From contig JAYRRR010000105.1 in NCBI GenBank assembly GCA_041910015.1, positions 8,855-72,854 on the forward strand: a stretch of 64,000 nt of DNA, read 5' to 3'. Positions 46,871 through 55,934 of this stretch are shown here, piece after piece. The notes under the pieces were generated by a model. That model was not told where the DNA came from. It was given only the letters and a program-made list of their open reading frames with translations, and did no database searches. The stretch's first letter is position 1; every line of letters begins with the position of its first letter. The position numbers and the translations under genes were made by a program. The DNA is from RPQJ01 sp041910015. GTDB taxonomy: Bacteria; Pseudomonadota; Gammaproteobacteria; Steroidobacterales; Steroidobacteraceae.

Positions 46871-47164
46871 GTGAGCCCCCTGACTGTGTTGACCGGCATC
46901 GTGCTCGGCTCGGCGGCCGCGGCGACCTTCGCACTCGGCGCAACACTGGTCGTTTTTCTCGTCCTGTCGGGCGAAACACCGCGATTCCGGGAAGAACTGC
47001 CGTTGCTGGCGGGGTACCTGGCCATCTTCGTGGGTTTGACCGCGCTGGCCGGGCTCAGTTTCATCGGCCGAGTGCGCCGGCGTCCATGGCGCCGCTGGGC
47101 GCAGCTCGCCATGTGGGGCGCGCTCACAGGCCTGGCGGCATTGTATGCCTGGACGCGGAGCTGA
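46871..47164 (+). CDS. Small membrane protein, function unknown
   Basis: A 97-residue protein with three predicted membrane spans (about 8-32, 44-64 and 74-93) and an Arg/Trp-rich loop between the last two (RVRRRPWRRW). I do not recognise the family. The GTG start is preceded by a CCTCCGAC stretch that is a weak ribosome site, so the exact start is uncertain. It converges on another small membrane-protein gene 22 bases away and is divergent from prc across a 122-base gap. Confidence 0.65.
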   Translation: MSPLTVLTGIVLGSAAAATFALGATLVVFLVLSGETPRFREELPLLAGYLAIFVGLTALAGLSFIGRVRRRPWRRWAQLAMWGALTGLAALYAWTRS

Positions 47165-47190
47165 CGGTCAGAAACGGGGCTGACGGTCAG
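47161..47190. repeat. Duplicated palindrome CTGACGGTCAG between convergent genes
   Basis: The palindrome CTGACGGTCAG occurs at 47161-47171 and again at 47180-47190. Each copy contains the stop codon of one of the two converging genes: TGA 47162-47164 on the plus strand and TCA 47187-47189 on the minus strand. A small direct duplication at the junction would explain the arrangement. Confidence 0.7.
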
Positions 47191-47447
47191 GCGCGGGCCC
47201 GCCTCAGGTGCCAGGCGCCACGCCAGACGACCAGCAGCACCAGTGGCCCGAGCGCGACCGTCCACGAATACCAGCGGAACGTCGCGAGGCCGCGCAGGTA
47301 GTCGCCGAAAAACCCCAGCGCGTCGCCGGCGGCGTACCGGCCGAAGAGGAACGCGCCCGTGAGGTGCACGAGGAAGGGCAGCAGCAATACGCCGAAGACG
47401 AGCGCGGCGAGATACCAGGACCGGGCGCTGGGCGGATGCAGGGCCAT
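47187..47447 (-). CDS. Small membrane protein, function unknown
   Basis: An 86-residue protein with two hydrophobic segments (about 10-32 and 58-78) separated by an aromatic loop (FGRYAAGDALGFFGDYLRG). The end is basic (RGAWHLRRARA). Family and role are not recognised. ATG 47447 is the first start that includes the whole first hydrophobic segment. It is divergent from the Gfo/Idh/MocA gene and convergent with another small membrane-protein gene. Confidence 0.62.
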   Translation of the reverse strand: MALHPPSARSWYLAALVFGVLLLPFLVHLTGAFLFGRYAAGDALGFFGDYLRGLATFRWYSWTVALGPLVLLVVWRGAWHLRRARA

Positions 47448-47548
47448 CGGTGCATCCTGCGGGCAACCCGCACCGTCCGCAAGCACCGGCATTGAGTATG
47501 ATCGGGGACTGGCTGGGCGTGGCGCGGGCCGCGACGGGAACGACGAAG

Positions 47549-48496
47549 ATGCGCAGAGTTCGTACCGCGGTGATCGGCGTCGGCTATCTTGGCCGGTTCC
47601 ACGCGCAGAAGTATGCCGCCCTCCCGCAATCGCAGCTCGTCGCCGTGGTCGACGCGAATGAGGAGCAGCGCGCACAGGTCGCCGCCGAAACGGGGTGCCG
47701 CGCCGTGGCCGACTACCGCGAGATTCTCGGCGAGATCGACGCCGTCAGCATCGCCACGCCGACGCCGCTGCATCACCCGATCGCCCGCGACTGCCTCGAG
47801 CACGGCATCCACGTGCTCGTCGAAAAGCCGATCACGACGACGACCGCCGAGGCGCACGACCTGATCGGGACGGCCGAGCGGACGGGCCGCATCCTGCAGG
47901 TCGGTCATCTCGAGCGCTTCAATGCCGCGATCCTCGCGCTCGCCGGGACGCTCGGCACGCCGCGTTTCGTCGAGTCGCACCGGCTCGCGCCGTTCCGGGA
48001 GCGGGGCACGGACGTGAACGTCGTGCTCGACCTGATGATCCACGACATCGACCTGATCCAGAGCCTCGTCGGCTCGCCGATCGCATCGATCGACGCCGTG
48101 GGCACTTCCGTGTTCTCGGCCGGGCTCGATATCGCCAATGCGCGTATCCGCTACGCCAACGGCTGCGTGGCGAACACGACGGCGAGTCGTGTCAGCATGA
48201 AGATGGAGCGCAAGCTGCGGCTGTTTCAGGACGATGCCTACATCTCCATCGACCTGCAGCAGAAGGTGCTCACGCTCGTGCGCAAGCCACCCGAGGGCTC
48301 CGACCTCCCGCGCGGCCAGGTCGTGATCGAGGAACGCAGCTACGAGCAGGGCGACGCGCTCAAGTTCGAGGTCGAGGCCTTTCTCGAGGCGATCGTCTCC
48401 GGCGGGCCGCCGGTCGTGACCGGCGTGGACGGTCTGCGCGCGCTCGAGACCGCAACGCGCATCACCGAGCTGGTGCACGGAACGTCCCATGCCTAG
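47549..48496 (+). CDS. Gfo/Idh/MocA-family oxidoreductase
   Basis: A 315-residue NAD(P)-dependent sugar oxidoreductase. The Rossmann motif AVIGVGYLGRFHAQKY is at the amino-terminus, the EKPITTTTAEA signature with the catalytic Lys is near residue 95, and VVLDLMIHDIDLI near 160 matches the Gfo/Idh/MocA carboxy-terminal domain. The closest type by motif is the UDP-N-acetylglucosamine 3-dehydrogenase (GnnA-like) group, which feeds 3-amino-lipid A, but no lpx or GnnB aminotransferase gene is visible here, so this is tentative. Upstream in-frame starts (47450, 47498) exist; ATG 47549 begins exactly at the conserved domain. Confidence 0.88.
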   Translation: MRRVRTAVIGVGYLGRFHAQKYAALPQSQLVAVVDANEEQRAQVAAETGCRAVADYREILGEIDAVSIATPTPLHHPIARDCLEHGIHVLVEKPITTTTAEAHDLIGTAERTGRILQVGHLERFNAAILALAGTLGTPRFVESHRLAPFRERGTDVNVVLDLMIHDIDLIQSLVGSPIASIDAVGTSVFSAGLDIANARIRYANGCVANTTASRVSMKMERKLRLFQDDAYISIDLQQKVLTLVRKPPEGSDLPRGQVVIEERSYEQGDALKFEVEAFLEAIVSGGPPVVTGVDGLRALETATRITELVHGTSHA

Positions 48497-48559
48497 GGAA
48501 GCTCCGCACAGCCCGTTCAGGCGCGACCGTGGGCGGGTGGGGCAGGAAAGGGGAGGGGC

Positions 48560-49729
48560 ATGACCCGTCGTTATTACGCGGGGCGCGACTTCACGCGGGC
48601 CCTGAATATCGAGGAGCTGCGACGCGTGGCCCTGAACCGCCTGCCGCGCTTCGAGACCGAATACGTCGAGGGCGGTGCCGAGGACGAGGTCACGCTGCGG
48701 CGCAACCGCTCGATCCTCGAGCGCATCACCTGGGTGCCGCGCGCGCTCGTCGGCTGCGGCGTGCCGCACCTGGCGCGGGAAGTTCTCGGTGACACGCTGC
48801 AGATGCCGGTCGTCATCGCGCCGACGGGTTTCAACGGCATGCTCTGGCCGGACGGCGACCTGGCGCTCGCGAAGGCCGCCGAGGCCGCAGGCATCGCGTT
48901 CACGCTCAGCACCGTGAGCAACTACGGGATCGGCGCCCTGAACCGCGCGCTGAAGACCCCGGCCTGGTTCCAGCTCTACCCGATCAAGGACACGAAGACC
49001 GGCGACCGTATCGTCGACAAGGCACAGGAGGCAGGCTGCAGCAAGCTCGTCGTGACCGTCGACGTGCCGGCGCTCGGCGCGCGCGAATGGGACCAGCGCA
49101 GCTACCGCCGTCCGCTGAAGCTCAGCCTGGCGAGCATCCTCGACGTCCTGCTGCATCCGCGCTGGCTCAGCGAGGTGATGTTGCCGAAGGGTGCGCCGCT
49201 CTTTGCCAACATCGCCGAGTTCCTGCCACCGGGGGCCCAGTCGGCGCTGCAGGGCGTGCGGTTCATGAGCACGCAGATCAATCCGGGTCTGTGCTGGGCC
49301 GACATGGAGCGTCTGCGCGGCCGCTGGAAGGGCAAGTTCGTGCTGAAGGGTCTGCTGAGCGTCGAGGACGCGCAGCGTGCGGCGGACATCGGCTGCGACG
49401 GCATCGTCCTCGGCAATCACGGCGGCAGGCAGCTCGACTCGTGTGCCACGGGCATCGAGGTCGTGGGCCAGGTCGTCGCCGCGGTCGGCGAACGCCTGAC
49501 CGTGCTCGTCGACGGCGGATTCCGGCGCGGCGGCGACGTGCTCAAGGCGCTCGCGCTCGGCGCCGACGCCGTCATGATCGGGCGCGCCGCACTCTATGGC
49601 CTCGCCGCCGGTGGCGAGGCCGGGGTCACCCACGCGCTGAGCCTGCTGCGCATGGAAATGGAGCGGGCGATGACGCTGCTCGGCTGCCATTCGGTCGACG
49701 AACTCGGCCCGCAGCTGCTGCGCTCATGA
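48560..49729 (+). CDS. FMN-dependent 2-hydroxyacid dehydrogenase (LldD/Gox family)
   Basis: A 389-residue flavin mononucleotide enzyme that oxidises an L-2-hydroxyacid such as lactate. The alpha/beta-barrel motifs are in order: PVVIAPTGFNGMLWPDGD near 90, the FTLSTVSNYG segment, FQLYPIKD, and the active-site His in GNHGGRQLDSC near 292 with the FMN phosphate loop DGGFRRGGDVLKALALGADAV. The ATG is preceded by a strong GGGGAGGGG ribosome site. The substrate is not defined; the closest characterised members oxidise lactate or mandelate. Confidence 0.92.
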   Translation: MTRRYYAGRDFTRALNIEELRRVALNRLPRFETEYVEGGAEDEVTLRRNRSILERITWVPRALVGCGVPHLAREVLGDTLQMPVVIAPTGFNGMLWPDGDLALAKAAEAAGIAFTLSTVSNYGIGALNRALKTPAWFQLYPIKDTKTGDRIVDKAQEAGCSKLVVTVDVPALGAREWDQRSYRRPLKLSLASILDVLLHPRWLSEVMLPKGAPLFANIAEFLPPGAQSALQGVRFMSTQINPGLCWADMERLRGRWKGKFVLKGLLSVEDAQRAADIGCDGIVLGNHGGRQLDSCATGIEVVGQVVAAVGERLTVLVDGGFRRGGDVLKALALGADAVMIGRAALYGLAAGGEAGVTHALSLLRMEMERAMTLLGCHSVDELGPQLLRS

Positions 49730-49814
49730 CACGCGAGCCGGGCCGGTCGCTCCCGTGCAACGGGTGCGATCGCTACGATGCGGGTCACGTCCGGGGCGAA
49801 TCCGGGGAACACCG

Positions 49815-50793
49815 ATGAAGGCGCTTGTCTGCCGCAGGTTGACCGGTCCACAGGGCCTCGAGTTCGATTGCCACTGGCCCGACCCGGACGTGGGACCTGG
49901 CCAGGTGCTGGTCGAGGTGAAGGCGGCCGCGCTCAATTTCCCCGACGTGCTCATGACGCGCGGGCTGTACCAGGAGCGGCCGTCGCTGCCCTTCGTACCG
50001 GGCCTCGAATTCTCGGGCACGGTGGCCCGTGTCGGCGATGGTGTCACTCGGGTCGGGCCTGGCGACCATGTCGTCGCGTACGCGGCGGGCGCGGTCGCCG
50101 AGCGGGCTGTCGCGCGGCAGGAGTCCGTCATGCCCATGCCGCGCACGCTCGACTTCGTCGCCGCGAGCGGAATCTGCCTCACGTATTTCACGAGCTACCA
50201 TGCCTTGAAGCAGCGGGCGCAACTGCAACCCGGCGAAACGCTGCTGGTGCTGGGCGCGGGCGGTGGCGTGGGGACGACAGCCGTCGAACTCGGCAAGCTC
50301 ATGGGCGCGAGAGTCATCGCGGCGGCGAGCAGCGACGACAAGCTCGAGGCAGCGCATTCGCGCGGCGCGGACATGCTGATCAACTATGCGACCGAGGACC
50401 TGCGCGCGCGCGAAGGAAATCACGGCCGGTGCGGGGGTCGACGTCGTCTACGACCCGGTGGGCGGTCCGCACACCGGGCCCGCGCTGCGCAGTCTGCGGT
50501 GGAACGGTCGGTACCTCGTCGTCGGCTTCGCCGCGGGCGAGATTCCCAGGGTCGCCGTCAACCTGCTGCTGCTCAAGGGTGCGTCGCTCGTGGGCGTGTA
50601 TTTCGGTGAGTTCGCGCAGCGCGAGCCGGGCGTTCAGATGCAGAACGTGCGCGACCTCTGGGAACTGTTCGAAGCCGGCCGGCTCGCGCCCGTCGTCGGA
50701 GAGGTTCATGTGCTCGCGGACGCCGTGCGGGCGTTCGAAGCGCTCGAGGGCCGGCGGGCAAAGGGCAAGGTCGTGATCAGGGTCGCCGACTAG
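49815..50793 (+). pseudogene. Zinc-free quinone oxidoreductase with a frameshift
   Basis: An NADPH:quinone oxidoreductase of the medium-chain dehydrogenase superfamily. The first part (to about residue 200) runs from MKALVCRRLTGPQGLE through the nucleotide-binding LVLGAGGGVGTTAVELG. At 50402-50412 a (GC)n run causes a shift, and the conserved sequence resumes in another frame (KEITAGAGVDVVYDPVGG) and continues to the stop at 50793. Adding two bases or removing one restores a full-length protein near 326 residues. Either the gene is phase-variable or recently broken, or the base call is wrong. It ends four bases inside the converging subunit gene. Confidence 0.82.
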
Positions 50794-51311
50794 GGCCGGG
50801 CGGCCCGTGGCGACGAGACCGCGGCGAGAATCCCCTGCAACAGGCGGGCAGGCGTCGGCGGACAGCCGGGCACGACCACGTCCACCGGGATGACCTTCGA
50901 AACTGCGCCGCAACTGGCGTAGCTCTCGCCGAACAGGCCGCCGCAGGCACCACAATCTCCGACCGCGACGACCAGCTTGGGATCGGGTGTTGCGTCGTAC
51001 GTGCGGCGCAGCGCCACCTCCATGTGACGCGATACGGGCCCGGTCACCAGCAACAGGTCGGCGTGGCGCGGGCTCGCGACCAGACGGATACCGAGTGCCT
51101 CGATGTTGTATATCGGGTTGCCGAGCGCCTGGATCTCGAGCTCGCAGCCGTTGCAGGAGCCCGCGTCGACCTGGCGGATGCATAGCGCCCGGCCGAGGAT
51201 TTCCCGGATGCGCCGTTCGAGACGTTGGCGGACGCGCAGTTCGTCGTCGGCCGGCGGCGGCGCTTCAGTGACGATCCCGACCTTCGCGATCTGCCGCAAC
51301 GTCTTCAGCAT
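50790..51311 (-). CDS. HyfI/NuoB-like iron-sulfur subunit of an Ehr-type complex
   Basis: A 173-residue protein of the NuoB/[NiFe]-hydrogenase small-subunit family, closest to HyfI and HycG. All four ligands of the N2-type [4Fe-4S] cluster are visible: DAGSCNGCELEI near residue 52, VGDCGACGG near 117 and VPGCPPTP near 148. It would pass electrons to the large subunit at the membrane. Its ATG overlaps the large-subunit stop by one base. It is the last gene of the six-gene operon and converges with a quinone oxidoreductase gene. Confidence 0.9.
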   Translation of the reverse strand: MLKTLRQIAKVGIVTEAPPPADDELRVRQRLERRIREILGRALCIRQVDAGSCNGCELEIQALGNPIYNIEALGIRLVASPRHADLLLVTGPVSRHMEVALRRTYDATPDPKLVVAVGDCGACGGLFGESYASCGAVSKVIPVDVVVPGCPPTPARLLQGILAAVSSPRAARP

Positions 51312-52852
51312 CAGAGGTCCTGGCCGCTGTAGGAGAGGTTGAACGACTTATTGATCAACGGGAAATCCGGCACGATATTGCCGATGATCGCGTGCTCGAG
51401 CACCGGCCAGTTGTTCCACGACGGGTCGTGCGGGTGACATCGACGCACGGTGCCGTCGGGCCCCGCCTCCAGTGCCACGGCGACCGGCCCGCGCCAGCCC
51501 TCGATCAGGCCGATGCCGAAGGCGCCGTTCGGCGGCGCCGGCACGGGTATCGCCACGACCTCGGCCGCGGGCAACCGCGCGAAGATCGCGCGGACGAGCC
51601 GCAGCGACTCGATCAGTTCGTCGAAGCGCACCGTCACCCGCGCGAGCACGTCGCCACTGACGGCGCCACACTTGCGCGGCGCAAGGACGCTGTAGGGTTC
51701 GCACGGCAGATCGGTGCGGAGGTCGCAGGCCTGGCCGCTCGCACGGCCCACGAGGCCAAGGAGGCCGAGCTTCGCAGCCAGCGTCGGTGCGACGGCGCCT
51801 GCGCCGACGAAGCGGTCGCGCACGCCGGCGTGCTCCTCGTAGATCTCGCGCAGGACCGGCACTTCCGAGGCGAGCGAGTCCACGCACGTCGCCAGGACGG
51901 CGATGCCCGCCGTCGTGAGCGGACTGCGCACGCCGCCCGGCACGACGTACTCGTTCAGGTAACGCTGTCCCAGGGCCTGCCCGGTCGCACGCAGCAGGCT
52001 TTCCTTCAGGCGCATGAACTGCGACAGGCCGAACGCAAAGCCGGCGTCGTTGCCCAATGCGCCGATGTCGCCGAGATGGTTGGCGATCCGTTCGAGCTCC
52101 AGGGCCAGCGCACGCAGCCATGCGGCACGCGCCGGAATGACTGTCCCCGCCATTGCTTCGAGCGCCTGGCAGTACGCCCACGCGTAGGCGACGGCGGAGT
52201 CCCCCGACACCCTTGCCGCGAGTCGATGACCCTCGAGGATCGGCAGTTCCGTGAAGCGGCGCTCGATGCCCTTGTGCACGTAGCCCAGCCGCTCCTCGAG
52301 CCGCAGGACCTTTTCGCCGACCACGGAAAACCGGAAATGCCCGGGCTCGATGATGCCGGCGTGCACTGGCCCCACGGCGATCTCGTGCACACCGTCGCCT
52401 TCGACGCGAATGAACTGATAGTCGTCGACGGGGTCCGGCACCGGCGCCGGCAGCTGGCGCATGGCCAGCGGCGAGGTGTCGCGATGCCATGCGGTGTGCC
52501 GCAGCCAGGGCCGTTGATCCGCATCCGTGGTTTCGATGCCCGAGAGGTCGCGCGCGGCCCGCTGCATGCGGCTCGCCGCCGGAAAAAGGTCCTCGATGCC
52601 GGGGAATGCGGCCACGTCGCGCACCGTGCGCGCGGTGACGACCAGGGCGCTGCTTGTCTGCATCAGGACGATCATGCGCATCGTGCGCGGTTCGCCGCTT
52701 ACACCCGAACCCCACAGGGCGAGCAGGCGCCCGCCCGCGGCCACGACGTCCTGTGCGACGTCGCGCCAGGCCGGTCGCTCGACGTCGATCGCACGCAGGC
52801 CGGGGGCGCCGCAGACCGGACGCGCACCCTGCAACCAGCGGCTCATGGGCAT
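51311..52852 (-). CDS. HyfG/HycE-like large subunit without Ni-binding cysteines
   Basis: A 513-residue fusion of a NuoC-like domain (residues 1-170, with FPGIEDLFPAASRMQRAARD) and a NuoD/hydrogenase-large-subunit-like domain. In HycE and HyfG, two CxxC motifs hold the Ni-Fe site. Here the first position reads RVSGDSAVAYAWAYCQALE and the last reads LINKSFNLSYSGQDL, so all four ligands are missing. The protein therefore cannot be an active [NiFe] hydrogenase, and no maturation cleavage site is needed. The family of such relatives is known as energy-converting-hydrogenase-related (Ehr). ATG 52852 starts three bases after the preceding gene. Confidence 0.9.
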   Translation of the reverse strand: MPMSRWLQGARPVCGAPGLRAIDVERPAWRDVAQDVVAAGGRLLALWGSGVSGEPRTMRMIVLMQTSSALVVTARTVRDVAAFPGIEDLFPAASRMQRAARDLSGIETTDADQRPWLRHTAWHRDTSPLAMRQLPAPVPDPVDDYQFIRVEGDGVHEIAVGPVHAGIIEPGHFRFSVVGEKVLRLEERLGYVHKGIERRFTELPILEGHRLAARVSGDSAVAYAWAYCQALEAMAGTVIPARAAWLRALALELERIANHLGDIGALGNDAGFAFGLSQFMRLKESLLRATGQALGQRYLNEYVVPGGVRSPLTTAGIAVLATCVDSLASEVPVLREIYEEHAGVRDRFVGAGAVAPTLAAKLGLLGLVGRASGQACDLRTDLPCEPYSVLAPRKCGAVSGDVLARVTVRFDELIESLRLVRAIFARLPAAEVVAIPVPAPPNGAFGIGLIEGWRGPVAVALEAGPDGTVRRCHPHDPSWNNWPVLEHAIIGNIVPDFPLINKSFNLSYSGQDL

Positions 52853-52855
52853 GGT

Positions 52856-54313
52856 CTAGCCGCCTCCGATCATGCGTGCCGCGGCCCGATACCACTCCGC
52901 GAGGTACGGCGGAATATAGAGGCCGAGCAGAAGCACGACCGCGAGGTGCGCGAACACCGGCAGCAGGGCGGGCTGGTGTGGCAACCGGCGTCCGGTGGGC
53001 TCGCCGTACACCATGGACTGCACGCGGCTGAAGATGGCCGCGAACGCCACGCCGAGCGCGACCAGCAGGATGGGCGTGGCCCAGGGCTGCTGCTGCATTG
53101 CCGTCGTGAGGATCAGGAACTCGCTCGCGAAGACGCCGAACGGCGGCACGCCGAGGATCGCAAGCGACCCGAGCATCAATCCCCAGCCGATCGTGGGATT
53201 CCGGGCGAGCAGGCCGCGGATGTCCTCGATGCGCTGCGAACCGGCCTTCTGGGCCGCGTGGCCGACCGCGAAGAAGATCGCCGACTTGGTGAGCGAATGC
53301 ACCGTCATGTGCAGCAGGGCCGCGAAGTTCGCGACCGCGCCACCCATGCCGAACGCGAACGTGACGATACCCATGTGCTCGATGGACGAATACGCGAAGA
53401 GCCGTTTGATGTCCCGCTGGCGCCAGAGGAAGAACGCCGCGAGCACGACCGACAGCAGCCCGAAGCCCATGAGCATGTTTGACGGCAGCGACGAGCGCAG
53501 CGAACCCTCGACGAGGACCTTGCAGCGGACGACCGCGTAGATCGCGACGTTGAGCAGCAGGCCCGACAGCACGGCGGAAACCGGCGTCGGGCCCTCGGCG
53601 TGTGCGTCAGGCAGCCAGTTGTGCAGGGGCGCGAGCCCGACCTTGGTGCCATAGCCCACGAGCAGGAAGACGAACGCCAGCGCGAGCACCGTCGGCTCGA
53701 GCTGGCCCTTCACCGCGGCGAGGTCGGTCCACAGCAGGGCACTCACGCCGGCCGCGCCGAGCACCTTCTCGGACGCGAAGTAGAGCAGGATCGTGCCGAA
53801 GAGTGCCTGCGCGATGCCGACGCCGCAGAGGATGAAGTACTTCCAGCCCGCCTCGAGGCTCGCGGGGGTTCGGTAGAGCGTCACCAGCAGGACGGTGGAA
53901 AGCGTGGCCGCTTCCATCGCCACCCAGAGCAGGCCGAGGTTGTTGGTCGTCAGTGCGACCAGCATCATCGCCATGAACAGCTGGTACATGCTGTGGTAGA
54001 GCCGCAGCCGTCGCGCATTGAGCCGGCCGTGCTCGATCTCCACACGCATGTAGGGGCGGGAGAAGATCGACGTAGTGAGCCCGACGAATGCCGTCAGCGC
54101 GACGAGAAACACGTTGAACGGGTCGAGGAAGAACTGCTGGCGGCCGGCGACGAGATTGCCCTCGTCGACCACCCGCACGGTGAGGGCCGCCGCAGCGAGG
54201 AACGTGGCGAAGCTCAACGCCACGTTGATCTCCGCCGCGCGACGGCGATGACCCCAGAGCGCGAGCAGCACCGCTCCGCCGAGCGGTGTCGCGAGCAGGG
54301 CGGGGAATTCCAC
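52856..54313 (-). CDS. HyfF-like antiporter-type membrane subunit
   Basis: A 485-residue member of the NuoL/M/N and Mrp antiporter family with about fourteen spans, closest to HyfF. The proton-channel motifs are present: MEAATLSTVLLV with the key Glu near residue 130, a Lys in GYGTKVGLAPLHNWLPDAH near 220, and AYSSIEHMGIV plus MTVHSLTKSAIFF near 330. These point to ion pumping. The frame is open upstream, but GTG 54313 overlaps the HyfE-like stop by one base and begins at the first hydrophobic segment. Confidence 0.9.
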   Translation of the reverse strand: MEFPALLATPLGGAVLLALWGHRRRAAEINVALSFATFLAAAALTVRVVDEGNLVAGRQQFFLDPFNVFLVALTAFVGLTTSIFSRPYMRVEIEHGRLNARRLRLYHSMYQLFMAMMLVALTTNNLGLLWVAMEAATLSTVLLVTLYRTPASLEAGWKYFILCGVGIAQALFGTILLYFASEKVLGAAGVSALLWTDLAAVKGQLEPTVLALAFVFLLVGYGTKVGLAPLHNWLPDAHAEGPTPVSAVLSGLLLNVAIYAVVRCKVLVEGSLRSSLPSNMLMGFGLLSVVLAAFFLWRQRDIKRLFAYSSIEHMGIVTFAFGMGGAVANFAALLHMTVHSLTKSAIFFAVGHAAQKAGSQRIEDIRGLLARNPTIGWGLMLGSLAILGVPPFGVFASEFLILTTAMQQQPWATPILLVALGVAFAAIFSRVQSMVYGEPTGRRLPHQPALLPVFAHLAVVLLLGLYIPPYLAEWYRAAARMIGGG

Positions 54314-54987
54314 TACTGGTCCTCCCTGAGCGATTCCAGGTGGTGCAGGTCGAGACTGTCGAACTGCTCCCGGATCTGGAAGAAGAAGACGCCGAGCACG
54401 AGCATCGCGACGAGCACGTCGAGCGCGACGCCCAGTTCCACCACCATGGGCATGCCGTAGGTCGCGCTCATCGCGCCGAAGAACAGGCCGTTCTCCATCG
54501 ACAGGAAGCCGACGACCTGCGACATCGCCTTGCGCCGCGTGATCATGGTGATGAAGGCGAGCAGGATCACCGCGACGGCGATGCCGATGGCGTTGCGCGT
54601 CGCAGTGCTTGCGAGTTCCGCGATCGGCTGCGCCAGGCCGAACGCGAACACCACGGTCACGAGCCCCACGAGCATCGTGCCGGGCATGTTGAGCATCGGC
54701 TCCGTGTCCCAGTACACCTCGAGCCGCCGGATCAGCCGGTGCAGCAGCCATGGCAGCCCGACCACCTTGAGCGCGAGCGTCAGCGCGGCGGACAGGTACA
54801 GATGGTGTTGTCCGGTGCGCCATGCGAGCAGCAGGGTCGCGGCGCAGAGCAACCCGCCCTGCAGCGCGAGCAGATTCACGAGCGAGACGATGCGACGCTG
54901 CGACAGCATCGCGAACGACACGAGCAGCAGCAGTGCAGCGCAGGTGTTGAGCAGTTGCAGATCGAGCGGGGTGTAGGTCACGCTCAC
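54313..54987 (-). CDS. HyfE-like membrane subunit
   Basis: A 224-residue membrane protein with seven hydrophobic segments, matching HyfE of hydrogenase-4, which combines NuoK-like helices with an amino-terminal extension. The part ITRRKAMSQVVGFLSMENGLFF near residue 160 carries the conserved Glu of the NuoK type. GTG 54987 overlaps the stop of the HyfC-like gene by four bases; a GTG six bases later is also possible. Confidence 0.87.
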   Translation of the reverse strand: MSVTYTPLDLQLLNTCAALLLLVSFAMLSQRRIVSLVNLLALQGGLLCAATLLLAWRTGQHHLYLSAALTLALKVVGLPWLLHRLIRRLEVYWDTEPMLNMPGTMLVGLVTVVFAFGLAQPIAELASTATRNAIGIAVAVILLAFITMITRRKAMSQVVGFLSMENGLFFGAMSATYGMPMVVELGVALDVLVAMLVLGVFFFQIREQFDSLDLHHLESLREDQ

Positions 54988-55934
54988 GCTCCGAGCAGCA
55001 GATGGACGAGCAGGCCGAGGACACCGAACATGAACGCCGTGGCGAGGAACTCCGGAGCGCGGAAGACGCGCAGTTTCGCGGACAACGTCTCGAGCAGTGC
55101 GAGCCACGCTCCCGCCATCAGCAGCTTGCCTGCGAGCACCGGTACCGAAAGCAGCAGCCCGCCGGGGCCGGATTGCGCGGTCGACGCACCCCACGGCACG
55201 AACAGCGCGAACCCAATGCAGGCGTAATTGAAGAGCTTGAGCGCTGCGGCCCATTCCATCAGGGCGAGGTGGCGCGCCGAGTACTCGAGCAGCATGGCCT
55301 CGTGGATCATCGTCAACTCGAGGTGCGTGGCCGGGTTGTCCACGGGAATGCGCGCGTTTTCGGCCAGCAGGACCATCGTGAAGGCGACGGCGGTGAACGC
55401 GAGGCTCGGATAGAGTGCGGGCGCCTGCGTCGCGAGACGCTCGGCGATCGACGGCAGCGCCGTCGTGGCGCAGATCAGCGACGCCACGAAGATCACCATC
55501 AGCAGTGCCGGCTCGGCGAGGAAGCCGACCATCATCTCGCGCCTCGCGCCGAGGGTGCCGAACGCCGTGCCGATGTCCATCGCCGCCAGCGACATGAAGA
55601 CCCGTGCGGTCGCCAGCAGGCCGACGAGGGCGATTGCATCCGCGGCCGACGCGAAGGGGAGCCCGGTGCCCATCGAGGGAATGATCGTGGCCGCAGCGAC
55701 CATCGTGCCGAAGACGACGTAGGGCGCGGCCCGAAAGAGCGGCGATGCACCGTCGGCCAGCACGGCGTCCTTGTGGAAGAGCTTGCGGATGCCGTGATAC
55801 GGCAGCAGCAGGCCCGGCGCCTTGCGATTCTGCAGCCACGCGCGGCACTGGTTGACCCAGCCCAGGAACAGCGGGGCGAGTGCCACCGCCATCAGTGCCT
55901 CGAGCAGCTGGGTGAGCCACGCGAGAGCGCTCAC
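54984..55934 (-). CDS. HyfC/NuoH-like membrane subunit
   Basis: A 316-residue membrane protein of the NuoH/HyfC/HycD family, the membrane anchor beneath the iron-sulfur subunit. The sequence GLLLPYHGIRKLFHKDAV near residue 42 and the AENARIPVDNPATHLELTMIHEAM segment near 190, with its acidic residues lining the channel entry, are hallmarks. The GTG start overlaps the HyfB-like stop by four bases. The gene order C then E then F matches hyf operons. Confidence 0.92.
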   Translation of the reverse strand: MSALAWLTQLLEALMAVALAPLFLGWVNQCRAWLQNRKAPGLLLPYHGIRKLFHKDAVLADGASPLFRAAPYVVFGTMVAAATIIPSMGTGLPFASAADAIALVGLLATARVFMSLAAMDIGTAFGTLGARREMMVGFLAEPALLMVIFVASLICATTALPSIAERLATQAPALYPSLAFTAVAFTMVLLAENARIPVDNPATHLELTMIHEAMLLEYSARHLALMEWAAALKLFNYACIGFALFVPWGASTAQSGPGGLLLSVPVLAGKLLMAGAWLALLETLSAKLRVFRAPEFLATAFMFGVLGLLVHLLLGA

